Source: Tetrastigma voinierianum
Taxonomy: Eukaryota > Streptophyta > Magnoliopsida > Vitales > Vitaceae
Reading direction: 5' to 3'
Length of the DNA stretch: 64,000 nucleotides
NCBI GenBank assembly: GCA_016808115.1
Contig: JAEQBH010006824.1
Location: 35,339-99,338 of the forward strand
Below, piece after piece: positions 21,574 through 33,365 of this stretch. The notes beneath the pieces are model-generated. The model was given only the letters and a program-made list of their open reading frames with translations. It was not told the DNA's origin and did no database searches. Position numbers and translations under genes: made by a program. Numbering within the stretch: position 1 is the stretch's first letter; each line of letters begins with the position of its first letter.

Positions 21574-22172
21574 CAACCACCAAGATGAGGAGAATAAGAA
21601 AAAAGAGAATAATCTGACAGCAACCCTCCAACAAAGAGATAATAAATGGAGGGATGAGCTAGCTGAGAGAGATAAAGCTCTTAGAGCTGAATTCAGAGAG
21701 AGAGAGAAGGCATTTATAAGTGAGCAGTTGAAGAGGGACCAGGAGTTGAAGATCCTGGAAATCAGAGAGAAGGAGATGGAGCATAATCCGCTCGTGCCGC
21801 AGGCATTTGGTACTAGATAAGGAACACTAAAAGGAAATCAGGCCACTATCCAAAAGAGGGATGAAGAATCGAAGCCTCCTCGAACTATAGGGAGAAGATT
21901 TGACAAAGAGCCTGGATATGTGAATTCCACATGATCGTAACGCACGATGCCTCGTGAGAGCTCAGGGAGCTCTGAATTCCATAGGGTTAAGACATAATGA
22001 GCTAATCAAGAGCAATGCAACCATGCTAGAATGGTTTACCTTGAAGATGGAAGGAGATAGCACAGTTAAGAGACCCCAAGCTTCCATCTTTGAATTCATC
22101 CCATCTCAAGGTGCATACCAGTATGAACCAGTGAATCTAAAACCCTCCAAGTCCCAGAGGAAAAAGAAATAG
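21574..22172 (+). pseudogene. Coiled-coil ORF, 3' part, cut by a D LTR
   Basis: Continuation of the ORF at 18011-18254. The frame to 21820 reads TLQQRDNKWRDELAERDKAL, then REREKAFISEQLKRDQELK, a long charged coiled coil. After a stop near 21820 and a frame change, 21954-22172 gives the C-terminal end: ALNSIGLRHNELIKSNATM, then YEPVNLKPSKSQRKKK with a basic tail and stop. No catalytic motif is seen. It lies upstream of a family C-type 3' region and LTR, so it is probably the internal ORF of that element. Confidence 0.55.
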
Positions 22173-24235
22173 CTCCATTGTATCTCTTTTCTTTCAGAAT
22201 TCAACCTGCATTGTAATCATACTGAAAGCTTAGTCGAATATCGCTTCCAAATCTACGTTAATTGTTCTCTTTCTTTCTCTCTTTCTTATTTCCTTTTCAT
22301 TATATAATTTGAAAATAATTAAAAATAATCAATGTTGAGTTTGTGTGTTGCTTTGATGAATAATTGAGAGTTCAGTTGTACTGAATGCACAAAAACTGAG
22401 ATGAAAAGACAAAAAGGTTAAAATATCATTGTGGAAACTGTTAAGGCAGAACTTCTAAACTAGAAAATAAGAAAATCTAAATTTCTGAAAGTGAGCATAA
22501 ATGTGCTTTAGTTGAAGATTTTTGTTATTTTTGCGTACTTTCTAAGGAAATCTTAAATTGCTTATTTGGTTGAATTGGGAGGACTTGTTGAGTTGTTTGT
22601 GTTATTGTTGTTGATGAAATGAATTGAAATGCGGGATCTAAATGAACCGTTAAATTGTACAATAGCACAACAAACTGTTTTAAACTAAATAAGTAAAAAA
22701 ATCTGTAAATTAAATCACGAATGAGTGGAACATACTTTAAGTCATGGATGTCAAGGACAAATAAACTGAAATTTTAGATTCTAAAAGATTGAAATTACAA
22801 TCAATTGTAATAAAGCTTGTAATTCTAGTTTGAATGAACAATACAGTTCAGAAAAAGACTATATACTAACACATTGATCATTAGTACCTTGAAAACTGAT
22901 TGTGCTTAGGTTAGGAACACCTTATTGGACTTATTATCAGTTAGTCTCAAAAGGTCTTAGAAGTTGTTATATTATTATTCAAGACGAAATCCTAGGCATT
23001 GCAATCAGCATGAAATGATTTAGGAAATGATAGTTTGTTCCTTTCAAAGCCTACCATTTGATATGCTCACAAGCATATACCTTAGTACATTGTTTGAGCT
23101 CTGGTGCTTGCCTCATCATCAAATAAAACCACAAAGAAAAACCTTAACACTTCCTTAAAATCTAAACTTACAGTAAAAAAAACCTTGAGTTGCACAAAAC
23201 TGCAAAATAAGTGCAGCAAAAATGAACAAAAGGACAAGTTTGGGGGAGTACAATTTTGAAAAATAGAAAATAATGAGAACTAAGGATGGGCAAGAAAAAT
23301 AAATGAGAAAAATATGTACATGAGAGGTACATAACAAAAACTGAGAAGCTGAAAAATATGAACAATTTAAAGGAGGAGTGAGTTTTGGCCTTATAGCTTG
23401 CTTCCCTTGAGCAATTAAGTCCTTAGGGGTGTTCTACACCTAGTACCCTAATGCCAACTGGTATGGGAGTTGTTGACCCAATGCTTGTTAAGGGGTGGTA
23501 GAAAGCTTAAGAAGACAAAACATTGCACCATTCCTAACCTTGAACAAAATGATAGGAAATTAGTTTTTGAACTGAGAAACTAAAGTTGAAAAGGAAAGTA
23601 GAGAAAGAAAAAGCCACAGTGGGAAACATGAAGCAAGATGCACCAAATCAAGTTTAGGGGTGCTTTTGAAAAAGTTCTGATAAGAAATAATGTGATTATG
23701 TTAGAAGGCAAATGCCAAGAAAATGTATGTAGTCCGTAAATTTGAACCTAAAATGTCCAAACTATTCACCCAAGGTACTTAGCCATACATTACAAGCTTA
23801 AAAGACCTATTTGATCCTAAGGGTTGTGTTATGCCTACATTAGTGGAGAATGATATGACCAACAAGCCTATGGGACCTAAGTCACTCTAAAGAGAATACC
23901 ATTTTGTATAGTGAGTCTCATAAGGCTACTTAATTTGCAAATTAGTCATAAAGGGAAGACCAACACACACTTACTAGGTCAAGAATCGTAATCACATTCA
24001 ACTATGAATTATATGCTATATTGAATTATCTAAATTGAAAATTTTTAGGGTCCTAAAAGTGAAGCTTAATTAGAATTGACATCACAACTGAAATGCTATT
24101 GAAGCCAAATTGCTGATCTAGTTGAAAAGATGATTTAAATGAAAAATGTCGTTAAAAATAAATTTTTATTGTTTGAGGACAAACAAATAAATCTTTCTTT
24201 GTCAGAGGTCAAACAAAACTATGGTTTGGGGAGTT
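22173..24235 (+). other. 3' non-coding region of a family C element
   Basis: About 2 kb of AT-rich sequence without coding motifs. GTTTGGGGGAGT at about 23238 and TATGGTTTGGGGAG at 24220-24233 resemble polypurine tracts; the second directly precedes the LTR. A CCTAATGCCAACTGG block at about 23447 resembles the CTAAGCCAACTGA sequence near 56020. Confidence 0.45.
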
Positions 24236-24404
24236 TGATGAGTCTAAAACTCCATCTATTTTAAACCCATTTTCATGCATATTCGAGGCTTGCGTTCAAT
24301 TTAACGAACATGAAATCTTCACCCATTTATGTTTTGCGTGAAATTACAGTGAATGCAAATCAAAAGTAAAGAAGTAGAAATCAGCATTATGCAGCAAAGG
24401 TAGC

Positions 24405-25100
24405 AATGTCGCAACATTAACTGAAGAATGTCGAGACATCAACTCAATGTCATAACATCGGATTTCCAATGTCACGACATCGTGTGAAGAATGTCTTGAC
24501 ATGACTTCAATGTCGCGACATCAGTTTACCAATGTCGCGACTTCGGATATAGTGTATAGAACATAAATTACCAATGTCGCAACATCACTACTATATCGCC
24601 ACAACATCAGTTATAACCTCACACTAGATTGCAGCACTCAAGGGCAATGTCGCGACATCACAACTCAATGTCATGACATCAGAACATAGCTTTAGTAGTA
24701 AAACGAAATCAACACTCAATGTCGCGACATCAAAAAAGGCCTAAACACTTAAGATCTCATTGCGTAGTGCCGACATCACAACCCAATGTCACGACATCGA
24801 CATCAAGACTCAAAATATCAACTCACGTCACGACAAACAGGTTAGCAAATGTCACGAAAAACGAACAAACGATCAAGAACTGAATATGCAATGTCGGTTA
24901 TCAAAACCAATGTCGACACCAACTCCGATCCACGACACTCCAGACTGATGTCGCTACATCGCCACGACATCGCCATGACATTTCCTGGTAACTCGGAATG
25001 CAGATTTGCCACAGCATATTTTCAATGTCGCAACACCAGATTCGATCCACGACATAGCAGCTTCGATGTAGCGACATCGATACGACATTGCCCACAACAT
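24405..25100. repeat. Array of about 20 AATGTCGCGACATC palindromes in U3
   Basis: Perfect or near-perfect copies of the ATGTCGCGACAT palindrome start at 24405, 24427, 24446, 24468, 24490, 24509, 24531, 24573, 24592, 24646, 24667, 24718 and 24785, then decay to 25100. Adjacent spacing is mostly 19 or 22 bp, or near multiples, close to two DNA helical turns. The spacers differ in sequence, so the motif rather than a long unit is conserved. Frequent variants are TCGCAACA, TCATGACA and TCACGACA, as expected from C-to-T decay at CpG sites. Confidence 0.8.
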
Positions 25101-25181
25101 CAGAACTAGGGTAGAATTTTTCTTGGGCTTTTCGAAGGCTGTGATTTCCACTCATTCGGCCTCCAAATCGCCCCTCGAATC

Positions 25182-25190
25182 CTATAAATA
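25182..25190 (+). promoter_or_regulatory. TATA box of family C LTR copy 2
   Basis: CTATAAATA lies 80 bp downstream of the palindrome array. It is followed by GAAACTCCTAGG and a leader. Confidence 0.55.
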
Positions 25191-25960
25191 GAAACTCCTA
25201 GGGAGGAGTGCGTAGCTTTCAGCCATTTTTCATCCACTCAGGCTTTTGCAGTAGATGAAATTCTGTATATATTTTTTTTCTTTTTATTTATTTATTATTT
25301 TTTAGTTTTTTCTAGATTTTTTTTTCTTTCTTTTTGTGATTAGAGTATGGATCTCGAGCTAAGATTCCGGAAATGAATTGATCAAATCAAGCTTCATTTA
25401 TGTTTGAACTTTACTGAATTAGGAAATTTTTCTGAATTCATTTTATTCGCTTGATTATGATTTTTTTATCAACTAGTCATTGTTATTTGTAATTCAGCAC
25501 GTAAGGCTGGAGTTCCTCCGGGAAGCATCTGTTGTTTTGATCGTTATTTGTAATATTTTTATCGTTGTTCGGGGAATTAAACCGTATATTTAATCTGCAT
25601 AGCTCTACATTTGAGTTGTTCTGAATATAAGTGTTCTATACCCAAAAAGAGTTGTATATGTGTTCTGATTTCCAGGATCCCCCTGAGTGACACAGGGATG
25701 GACGACCTGAGAACAAAGAGCAATCACTTAGGGGTATATTATACTGATATTCATAGAACTAATGCACTCTAAAGATCACTTTGATACATCAATGCAATGT
25801 TCTAACCTCTCGACTTCCTGCTGTTCTAGGTGACAACAGAGTGTGTTCCCCGAGGCATAAGAGCCACCTACTGATCTATTAGTTTAATCCTTAGAGGTTT
25901 CACCTCAATTTGGTATAATAATCTCAATCCCGTGTTAGGTAAGATTCTAATCAAGGAGAG

Positions 25961-26639
25961 AGAGCAATTTTGTCGAATTGATGGCTGAGGTACCAATTAT
26001 ATTAGAGAAGGTTTGCATTATCTTGTCTATGGGGGCAAGTAGTTTCCAGTCCTAAGAGATGGTTATGAAGTACTGAGAAGGAAAAACAGTCAGATCTTAA
26101 TGAAAATAAAGTCCTACAAGTAGCTCTTTAGATCCATTGACCTGGTTTAGGAATATGTTCATCTAGAGAGGAATGTGTAGTATTAGGAGGCATTCCAAGG
26201 CTACACTACCCCGTTTCGACAATTCCAAAGTAGTTCATGACCTTAACTATGTTTTCTGAACTTTGCAAATTGATGGGCCATCACACCGATTTCTTTCCCA
26301 AGGTTATTTCAATTAATGAACTCTCTTTAATCCATGTATTTAAAAAAATTATTACAAAAACAATATATAGAAAACTTTTTCATTCAATTTATTCTACTCT
26401 TGAAAGTTTAATCTCTTCTAGAAATTAGAGGTTCAAATAGCAATGATCTTAAGTAGTAGGGGTCGTTGATTTTTAGATTTTCTAATCAATCAGGAAGGAT
26501 ATCCCATTCTATAAAGTCCACTTTATTACTCAGATGATTTGTGCACTTGCAATGATTTACCAAAACAGCTTTTAACAAAATTATTATAGACAACAAATTA
26601 AAACAAATTTTTATTTTTATATATGGTCTTAATAAGTTT
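25961..26639. other. Unassigned region
   Basis: AT-rich, with no coding motif or matching copy seen. It may include the remains of the copia 3' LTR on the minus strand, but no LTR pair was found. Confidence 0.3.
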
Positions 26640-27010
26640 TATAAATTTTGTCGATTACTGTCAAATGTGGTCCCAACAAGCCTGCGCCGTCCGGGACTTA
26701 ACATAGTCTTTGGTAGCTACGCCAATCATCAAACAATAACCATTATGAGATTTTGAATCTTTAACATTTGATATCCAGTTAGCATCACTGTAACCTTCAA
26801 GTACAGCAGGATATCTTGTATAGTGTAGCTCATAATCACGAGTATATCATAAGTACATAAGTACTCTTATAATTCCTTGCCAATGCTTGGCTCCAGAATT
26901 ACTTGTATAACTAGTCAATTTACTAACTGCATAGGCTATGTCAGGTCTTGTACAACTCATTAGGTACATTAGACTGCCTATTACTCAAGAGTATTCTACT
27001 TGAGAAACAC
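26640..27010 (-). pseudogene. Copia RNase H
   Basis: Minus-strand translation gives [17 protein letters not shown] (about 26980-26930), then [17 protein letters not shown] and [13 protein letters not shown] (about 26800). These are standard copia RNase H landmarks, including the conserved Asp of the SDANW segment. Frame breaks and a truncated end near 26640 are present. Confidence 0.75.
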
Positions 27011-27535
27011 TCTCTCCTTTATTCTTGGATAAATGTAGAGTTACATCTACTAGTGTTACCGACAATAATCATTGCATCTATGTATAGACATACAATGACA
27101 TATCCATGTTTTGTATCCTTGATATAGACACACTTGTCACATTCATTAATTTTAAATCCATGTGACATTATAACGTTGTCAAATTTCTCATGCCATTGTT
27201 TTGGTGCTTGTTTTAAGTCAGACAAGGATTTCACTAATTTACAGACTTTCTTTTCTTGTTTCATAGGAGAAAAACCCTCAGGTTGCTCCATGTAGATTTC
27301 TTCATCTAAATCTCCATTAAGAAAGGTTGTTTTCACATCCATTTGATGTAGTTCAAGGTTTCTTAATGCAGCAATTACAAGCACTATCCTTATGGAATCT
27401 ATTATCACACAGGAGAATATGTATCATAATAATCTAGGGTCCTCATTGTTTATAGCCTGATAACAAGTTTGGCTTCAGACTTGTCAATTTGATCCATCTA
27501 CTCTCCTTTTCCTCTCTTTAAGACCCACGTGGAAC
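27011..27535 (-). pseudogene. Copia reverse transcriptase
   Basis: An open stretch of 129 codons (27019-27408) reads HQMDVKTTFLNGDLDEEIYM, then EQPEGF and QAPKQWHEKFD, typical of copia RT. The catalytic box reads YIDAMIIVG where relatives have YVDDM, so the second catalytic Asp is lost. The N-terminal part beyond 27408 is in other frames. The enzyme is inactive. Confidence 0.8.
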
Positions 27536-27943
27536 TTTAAAAGGTTTACAACCTGGTGGAAGATCCACTAGTTCCCAAGTATGGTTATGTAGTATGGAAT
27601 CAATTTCATTCTTAATGGTCTCTTTCCACGTGAGGTCATCTGTAGAGTTTACTGGCTCTTTATAAGTTTGAGGTTCTCCTTCGAGCATATAAGTTAGAAA
27701 ATTTCGACCAAAAGATTTTTCTACCCTTGCTCTTTTACTGCATCTAAATTCAACCTCAATATCTTTATTTTGATGTTGACTATTTTCATCAGTCTCTAAC
27801 ATTCGCTTGATGAACTCCGTTCCTCCTCGAGTTACATGGAAATACATCTTCAAACAACGACATGCATTCTTCGATTCCATTATCGTGTTCTTGTGAATAT
27901 ATGAGATATTCAATTCATGAACAAGAAACCAATAAGTTATCAT
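27518..27943 (-). pseudogene. Copia integrase-RT linker region
   Basis: An open stretch of 141 codons contains NTIMESKNACR (about 27890), then EPQTYKEPVNSTDDLTWKET and IDSILHNHTWELVDLPPGCK (about 27560), which lead into RT in copia polyproteins. It is one frame segment of pol, not a separate gene; the next frame holds the RT core. Confidence 0.7.
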
Positions 27944-28611
27944 TTATTATTGCATACCCAATAAAAATGCAATCACGCCTTGGGGTCCTATCTTCAGCTT
28001 TTAGGTAGAGGAATTGCCACTTTAACAAGACATCCCCACACTCTTAAGTATTTGTAGAATGGCTTTCTTCCTTTCCATAACTCATATGAAGTCTTTTCTG
28101 CTTTCTTTTTAGGGACCTTATTCAAAAGGTATTTAGCAATTAAAATGGCTTCTCCCCACATGTTTTATGGTAGACCAAAACTTATTAGCATTGCATTCAT
28201 CATTTCTTTTAAAGTGCGATTCTTTCGCTCAACTACTTCATTGATCGAGGCTAAGGTGTCAGGTTTCATGTATGATCCCATTATGAGCACAAAAGTTAGC
28301 AAATGGTGATTCATACTCCCCACCTCGATCACTTCTGAGCACTTTAATTTTCTCTGGCTGAGTCACCTCAACTCTTATTTTATAGAGAACAAATTTCTAT
28401 CACCTCAACCTAATTCTCGAGGCAGGTACACATAACAAAGATTTTGTAAGCATTGACAAAGGTAATAAAAAATTCTATTACCACTCTTGTTTGTACAAAT
28501 TTCAAATCACATATATCACTATGGATTAAATCAAGAGGTTCAGCGTGTCTTTCAATGCTTTGAAAAGGATGACCTTGTTAGTTTTGCCTAAACACAAGTC
28601 TCACACTTGTG
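27944..28611 (-). pseudogene. Copia integrase core
   Basis: The minus strand holds fragments such as [12 protein letters not shown] (about 28530), LSERIAL (about 28218), and RRDCIFIGYA (about 27975). A HKCETCV motif near 28600 completes the HHCC zinc finger. Several stops and frameshifts interrupt the DDE core, whose residues I cannot all place. Confidence 0.65.
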
Positions 28612-28965
28612 CTATGAACCAATTTGGAATGTCAGTATATGATCTAAGTTAATTAATCTTCGTAACGTATCATAATTAACATGTCCTAATCCACCATGCC
28701 ATAGATTAGACGACTCAAGCATGTAAGCAGAAGAACTCACTTTATATATATTTGACTTGATAACAATCATTAAATTAAGTTTCCACATTCCATCTCTCAT
28801 ATACCCGTTCCCAACGTACATTCCACTCTTGGACAAAACAAACTTATCTGACTTAAACACCATTTGAAATCCATGATTGATAAACAATGAACCAAAAACT
28901 AAGTTCTTACGAATTTCGAGTACATATAAAACATTTTTCAAAGTCACTTCCTTCCCATAAGTCAT
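28612..28965 (-). pseudogene. Copia GAG-pre-integrase domain
   Basis: An open stretch of 117 codons reads MTYGKEVTLKNVLYVLEIRK, then VLSKSGMYVGNGYM and LWHGGLGHVNYDTLRRL. The two His of the integrase zinc finger are present. It lies between protease and integrase as expected. Confidence 0.8.
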
Positions 28966-29160
28966 CTTTAAGACCTCATTTCCTTGGCCCTTGATTTCAG
29001 AGGTGGTCGAGTCCCCATGAACACCTTTTCCCCAGTCTCAATTGGGTCAAAGGTGGAAAACAACTTCTTGTCCGAGCATACATGGTGTGTAGCACCACTA
29101 TCGATCCACTATTCCTTGGGATTTAATCCCACCAAGTTCACCTTAGAGATTACTATTGTG
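28966..29160 (-). pseudogene. Copia protease
   Basis: Minus-strand reading near 29120-29070 gives WIDSGATHHVCSDKK, an intact active-site DSG. An in-frame stop (TAG) stands just before it, in place of the usual tryptophan. Downstream are FPPLTQLRLGK-like frame-shifted remains. The copy is inactive because of the stop and frame changes. Confidence 0.7.
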
Positions 29161-29526
29161 AGGTCAACGCCGACACATCCCAGCCGATGCCATCAACCAC
29201 ATCGTTTCTCGGGTTTGTTCTCTCAGTCCGCAATCCGAAGATTTATGACCTTGCTTCCCACGGTTGAAGCATTTTCCTTGGAACTTTTCCTTCTTAGAGA
29301 TTCCCCCTTTAGGTCCCAATCCTTTCCCCTATTTCCTCATTACTGCCTTGAACCTAAACTTTAAACCATGTTCCACAAAATTAGCCTTGGCCTCGCTTGG
29401 ATTATGTGCCCATTTCTTCTCAGATCCCCTATTATCTTCTTCGATGTAAAGTCTAATAATCAGATCTTCGATGCTCATCTTCTTTCTCTTATGTTTGAGG
29501 TAATTCTTGAAGTCTTTTCAAGCAAG
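29161..29526 (-). pseudogene. Copia gag, C-terminal part with damaged zinc knuckle
   Basis: The minus strand gives FKNYLKHKRKKMSIEDLIIR (about 29510), YIEEDNRGSEKK, LGPKGGISKKEKFQGK, then CFNRGKQGHKSSDC (about 29270-29228). The second Cys of the CX2CX4HX4C knuckle is Arg. It continues at 32419 on the other side of the family E insertion. Confidence 0.75.
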
Positions 29527-32418
29527 AGGCAGTGTGAACCCTCAATCGATCCACGGGCTAGCGCCACTTTCTTAAAAAGGATGTTTTCGAGTTTTGGAAA
29601 ATTCGTCCCTCATGAGGAATTGTTTTGTTTTGGAGTCGCCACTTAATTTTTACTTATTTATTTTTTAAAAAAAAATGGGGAAGAAATCAAGTAAGAACAA
29701 AAAACCCCTAATGACTCCATGTTTGGAAAAAGTGGTCCATGAAACTATATTTCTGGGTCCAAGGATTAGGTTACCCATCGGGAAGGTACCTCATACAAGG
29801 TAGCACCCCTCTAGGCCAGGAACACAGTCACTAATAATGAACTGGGTGTTGGAGTATGTGGTTCGAAGATCAGTTGACCTTAGGCTAAACAGATGGTATG
29901 ATTCACACAAACCTAGGTGGCATCTAGCGTACCTTTAAACTCAACAAATTATAATTAAAGGCACATACCTATGGTCCTTAACCATGTGCTTGTAAGGGAA
30001 GGTTAGTCACATATTTCCGGCATACAACAATCCCTCAAAATCAAATGCCAAAAAAAAAAAGGAAACCATGAGAAATCATACATTGAATCTCAACCACTCA
30101 TCACTACTACACCACCTATGCAGCCAATAAAACCATAACAATTCCTTACAAAAATCTTCAATAATTCACTACCAACCACTAGTGCACTCCAACCACTTTT
30201 CACCCACATAGCTTCCAGAATCTCATGAATCCAAAATGGACCCATGCTAATTTGAACCGAACCCCATTTCAGACCCAAAACATAGTCTTACACTGATGTG
30301 GAGCAAATGGGATTGAACCACAAAGGTTATGGGCTCCAAGTATACTAAAATCAGAGCTACCCATGAAAAATTCGATGAACCGATCGAGCCGATTGAGAAA
30401 AAAATCTCAAATTTCGTCAGAAAATTCCTCAAAGAATAAGGAATCCAAAAAAATATGATGCATGATTCCTAGTCCAAATGAGTGAGAACCAACCAAAACA
30501 AGGAAAAGTGTTCTAAAACAAGGTTGAAACTATGCCACCCTATCCTATTAAAATGAAGGCCATGGAACCCAATATCCTACAGCAATATTACTAATAACCA
30601 AAAGAGCCAAATTGAAATTCAGCTACTTAAAGCCTCCTCCTACAACCACTTAAGTCCTCTAGAACTAGTTGAAATTCAGCTACCTAAATCTCATGAACCG
30701 AGCTACAATTTCAGCTACATGAAGCATCCATAAAACGATTAATAAATAAATAAAAAAAATCAACAAGAAGAAGCATGATCAGTGCATAATTTCTTTAATG
30801 CATCAAGATTAATTAAGGAAAACAACAATCTGAAGGTCCTAAACTAAGGAGCTTATTTATGAGAACCTTTCTCCCACATGGACATGGGAAACTCGTCCAT
30901 TCAACTCAAAGGAACATAACCATGGAAATCCCATAGTTATCATAACTATACAGACCATGAAGGCCTCATGAGACCATCAAACCTAGCAAAAATTCATGGC
31001 AACATACGGAAATGGGGAGTTTATTTTCGTAACTGATGGCAAAACCTTAAAGACCCTTACCATCCCAAACATAATGTGTCTTAGATGGTTGTTCAAAAAG
31101 ATATTTTCTATATGCTCAAAACAAACTCTGAACAAAGGGCCAAAAATATGAGACAAAAAGCTAACATGATTTTGATCTTACCTTGACTCCTCTTTATTCT
31201 TTCTACACACGCAAGTACATATGAGAGTGTCACTAACTCCAATCCTCAAAGCCTTCCCAAACATAACTCTTCTCTGCTCTACTATTTTCTCTACCACCCT
31301 AGACGTAGGAACCTCTTCAGACGTCCCGAGACTCCCATGGGCAGGACCTTCACTTTCAAGACTAGAAGAAAACTCTGGGCCTTCCCTATTCGTAAAAAAG
31401 ACCCATCAAATGTAGTCTCTCTCTAAAAAAAATCAAAGGTTCCCCATCTTCTCTATTTTTTTCTTCTTTTTCCTGCTTTTCTCCCTTTTTAAATCTTTTT
31501 CTTAAGCATCCGAGCCAACTCCATTTTTCTCACCTTCTGTCATGGGAGAACCCACCCCCAATCAGCCTTGGACTCCCTCAGCTTCATAAATACTTTTCCA
31601 TTCACGAGGTCGGCAATTGACCACATTTACTTCCTTGTTTAACCACTAAGAATCCACATGGATTCAAAGTGGGTTGCAAGCAACACACAAAATGGCCCAA
31701 AGCTTAACCCAAACCATGTCTAAGACTGATTTGGAGAGAAGGCCTCGAATCCACAAAGACATGGGCTTCACTTCAGACAAAATCGAAGCATCATGAAACA
31801 ATCCGAATAACCAACCCGAACTAGTTCCCAACCGATTGAGCCGATTGAGAAAATTTCTCAAATTTTGTCAAAAAAAAAAATCCTCAAATAGTAAGGAATC
31901 CAACAAAAAAAATGGTGCATGATTTCAAGTTCGAATGAGGGAGATACGACTAAAACAAGTTCGAGTGCTCCGAATTTGAAAGTGCTCCCATAATGAAGCC
32001 AAAACCCGATAGTCGATTCCCAACCGATCGAGTCAAGGATAGAAATTCTCAAATTCTTGTTAGAAAATTCTCAAAGAGTAAGGAATAAAAAAACGATGCA
32101 ATGATTTCGAAATCAAGAGGATATGACTAAAACAAGCCTAAGCGCTCCGAATTTTAAAATGCTCCCATAATGAACTCCTAATTGAAGTTTTACGGAGGCC
32201 ACATTTCTATCCTTCAGAGCAGCATGACCTAAGGATTTGACCATGATGGCACCTCAAACGGGACCAAATGTATGGACTAACCAAACTATAGGTGAGCGCA
32301 CGCAGCGTTCGGAAGTCGATAAGGATAAACAAAGGTCTTCAGCCCATGTCAATCAAACTAGGTGCAAGTGACACCTTGGGAAGCACGCAAGAGTCATGGA
32401 CAAAATTAGGGGTCTACA
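29527..32418 (-). mobile_element. Family E LTR, apparently solo, inserted in copia gag
   Basis: On the minus strand it starts TGTAGACCCCTAATTTTG, a typical plant Ty3/gypsy LTR start. It ends past a GTGGCGACTCC region near 29645 and a GCGCTAGCCCGTGGATCG region near 29565. Candidate 5-bp target duplications are GCAAG (29522-29526) and GCAAC (32419-32423), one mismatch. No internal coding region is visible. The gag frame reads across the two flanks, which supports the boundaries. Confidence 0.65.
31800..32180. repeat. Tandem duplication of about 190 bp in the E LTR
   Basis: TTCCCAACCGATYGAG, then the AAATTCTC / AGTAAGGAAT / ACTAAAACAAG blocks, occur at about 31826-31960 and again at about 32017-32140. 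A diverged third copy lies at about 30375-30510. Confidence 0.6.
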
Positions 32419-32760
32419 GCAACTTCAATAATACCGCAACTTGAAAATTTCACAACATTATTCCTCAACATGTATATCATGGAGGAGACCATCAAAGTTC
32501 TTCGACTCGATCGACCATAGCCTTGAATCTACCATTCGTATCGAGAAAAGGCCCACGACAAACTTCTCTGCCCCAAAGATCCTTGGTTTTATACTGATCT
32601 AGTGATTCCACAGCCTCTTCGTCAAGTTTCTTAGCTACACATTGTATAAAGAATTACTCAAGCATTCATGACATAGTTTCTCGCAGACATAGAAAGCCTA
32701 ATGTTTCCAAGCATTCATAACACCGATGACTCGATATCATGTTCATCTTCGGTGCTTGTA
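32419..32760 (-). pseudogene. Copia gag, N-terminal part
   Basis: Minus-strand reading from about 32660 gives LYNV, then YKTKDLWG, RVEEL and LLHDIHVEE in shifting frames, matching the retrotran_gag region of copia elements. It ends at ..IIE next to the family E LTR, exactly where the C-terminal part at 29526 would continue. The start codon is not identified. Confidence 0.55.
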
Positions 32761-33302
32761 TTACCTTTCATCAAGAATCTCGCAAAGATTCAAGGTGGTC
32801 GTAGAATAACATCTTTGTCGCCACCTTTAAAGCTTAGTCCATTGAACTTCTAGCTTTTCTCTAGGTGAAACAGAGATAAACACAACAAATAGTATCATCA
32901 GCACTTCAGGCCATTGGGGTTGCTACTGGGGCAGGCTAACCGAACCACATCGTTAGAATCCGGTGTCCATTTTCGGGATTGTAGAAATGTGTCAATTTTC
33001 TATTTCAAACTAATTCTCAAAATAATTAGAAATAATGTACGTAGTATTCTCAAGAAAGACTCGGTGGGGTATAAAAACCCAAGCCATAACCACAACTCTG
33101 ACATATATTCAGTTTCCTATGAAAGATTGAGGGATCAAACGTCCCGCTTTAAGATTCAAATTCCTTAAATAGAACTTCTTTACATAGTAATTTCCAATTT
33201 CCTAAGATCTCAAAGAAATTGGTAATAAACTCAAATGAGAGAAGTTTAATAACAGTTTATCTTCTTATCATATATTCATCGTGAAGGATAAACACAACTA
33301 AG
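32761..33302. other. Unassigned region, possible copia 5' flank
   Basis: No coding motif is supported. GGGGTATAAAAACCC at 33066 looks TATA-like but I cannot tie it to an LTR. Confidence 0.3.
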
Positions 33303-33365
33303 CATGTGTAGCCTAGTGGCAGAGTACACCTCAATGTTAGGTCATGGGTTTAAAACCCTTCCTTG
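33303..33365 (+). repeat. SINE-like head with RNA polymerase III boxes
   Basis: TAGCCTAGTGGCAG (33309) matches an A-box pattern, and GGGTTTAAAACCC (33347) matches a decayed B box about 38 bp later. This spacing and the wording CATGTGTAGCCTAGTGG...GGTCATGGG are typical of tRNA-derived plant SINEs. The downstream part runs into T-rich sequence. No folded tRNA is supported. Confidence 0.5.

Larger units (their letters stand above)
24236..25960 (+). mobile_element. Family C-type LTR, copy 2
   Basis: It follows the polypurine tract at 24220 and starts TGATGAGTCTAAAACTCC. The U3 contains the 700-bp palindrome array, followed by a TATA box at 25182 and a leader. Sequence up to about 25950 looks like R/U5, but the right end is not supported by a second copy and is a guess. 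Confidence 0.5.
26640..32760 (-). mobile_element. Ty1/copia retrotransposon, minus strand, split by the family E LTR
   Basis: Reading leftwards, gag, protease, GAG-pre-integrase, integrase, RT and RNase H follow in copia order from about 32760 to 26640. The gag is interrupted by 29527-32418. All domains carry stops or frameshifts. I could not define its LTRs. The 32700-33250 region is the likely upstream flank. Confidence 0.8.

Noticed and set aside
24405..25100. Regular palindromic repeats resembling a CRISPR array
   Set aside because: Plant nuclear context, spacers of only a few bases, repeat too short, no cas genes.
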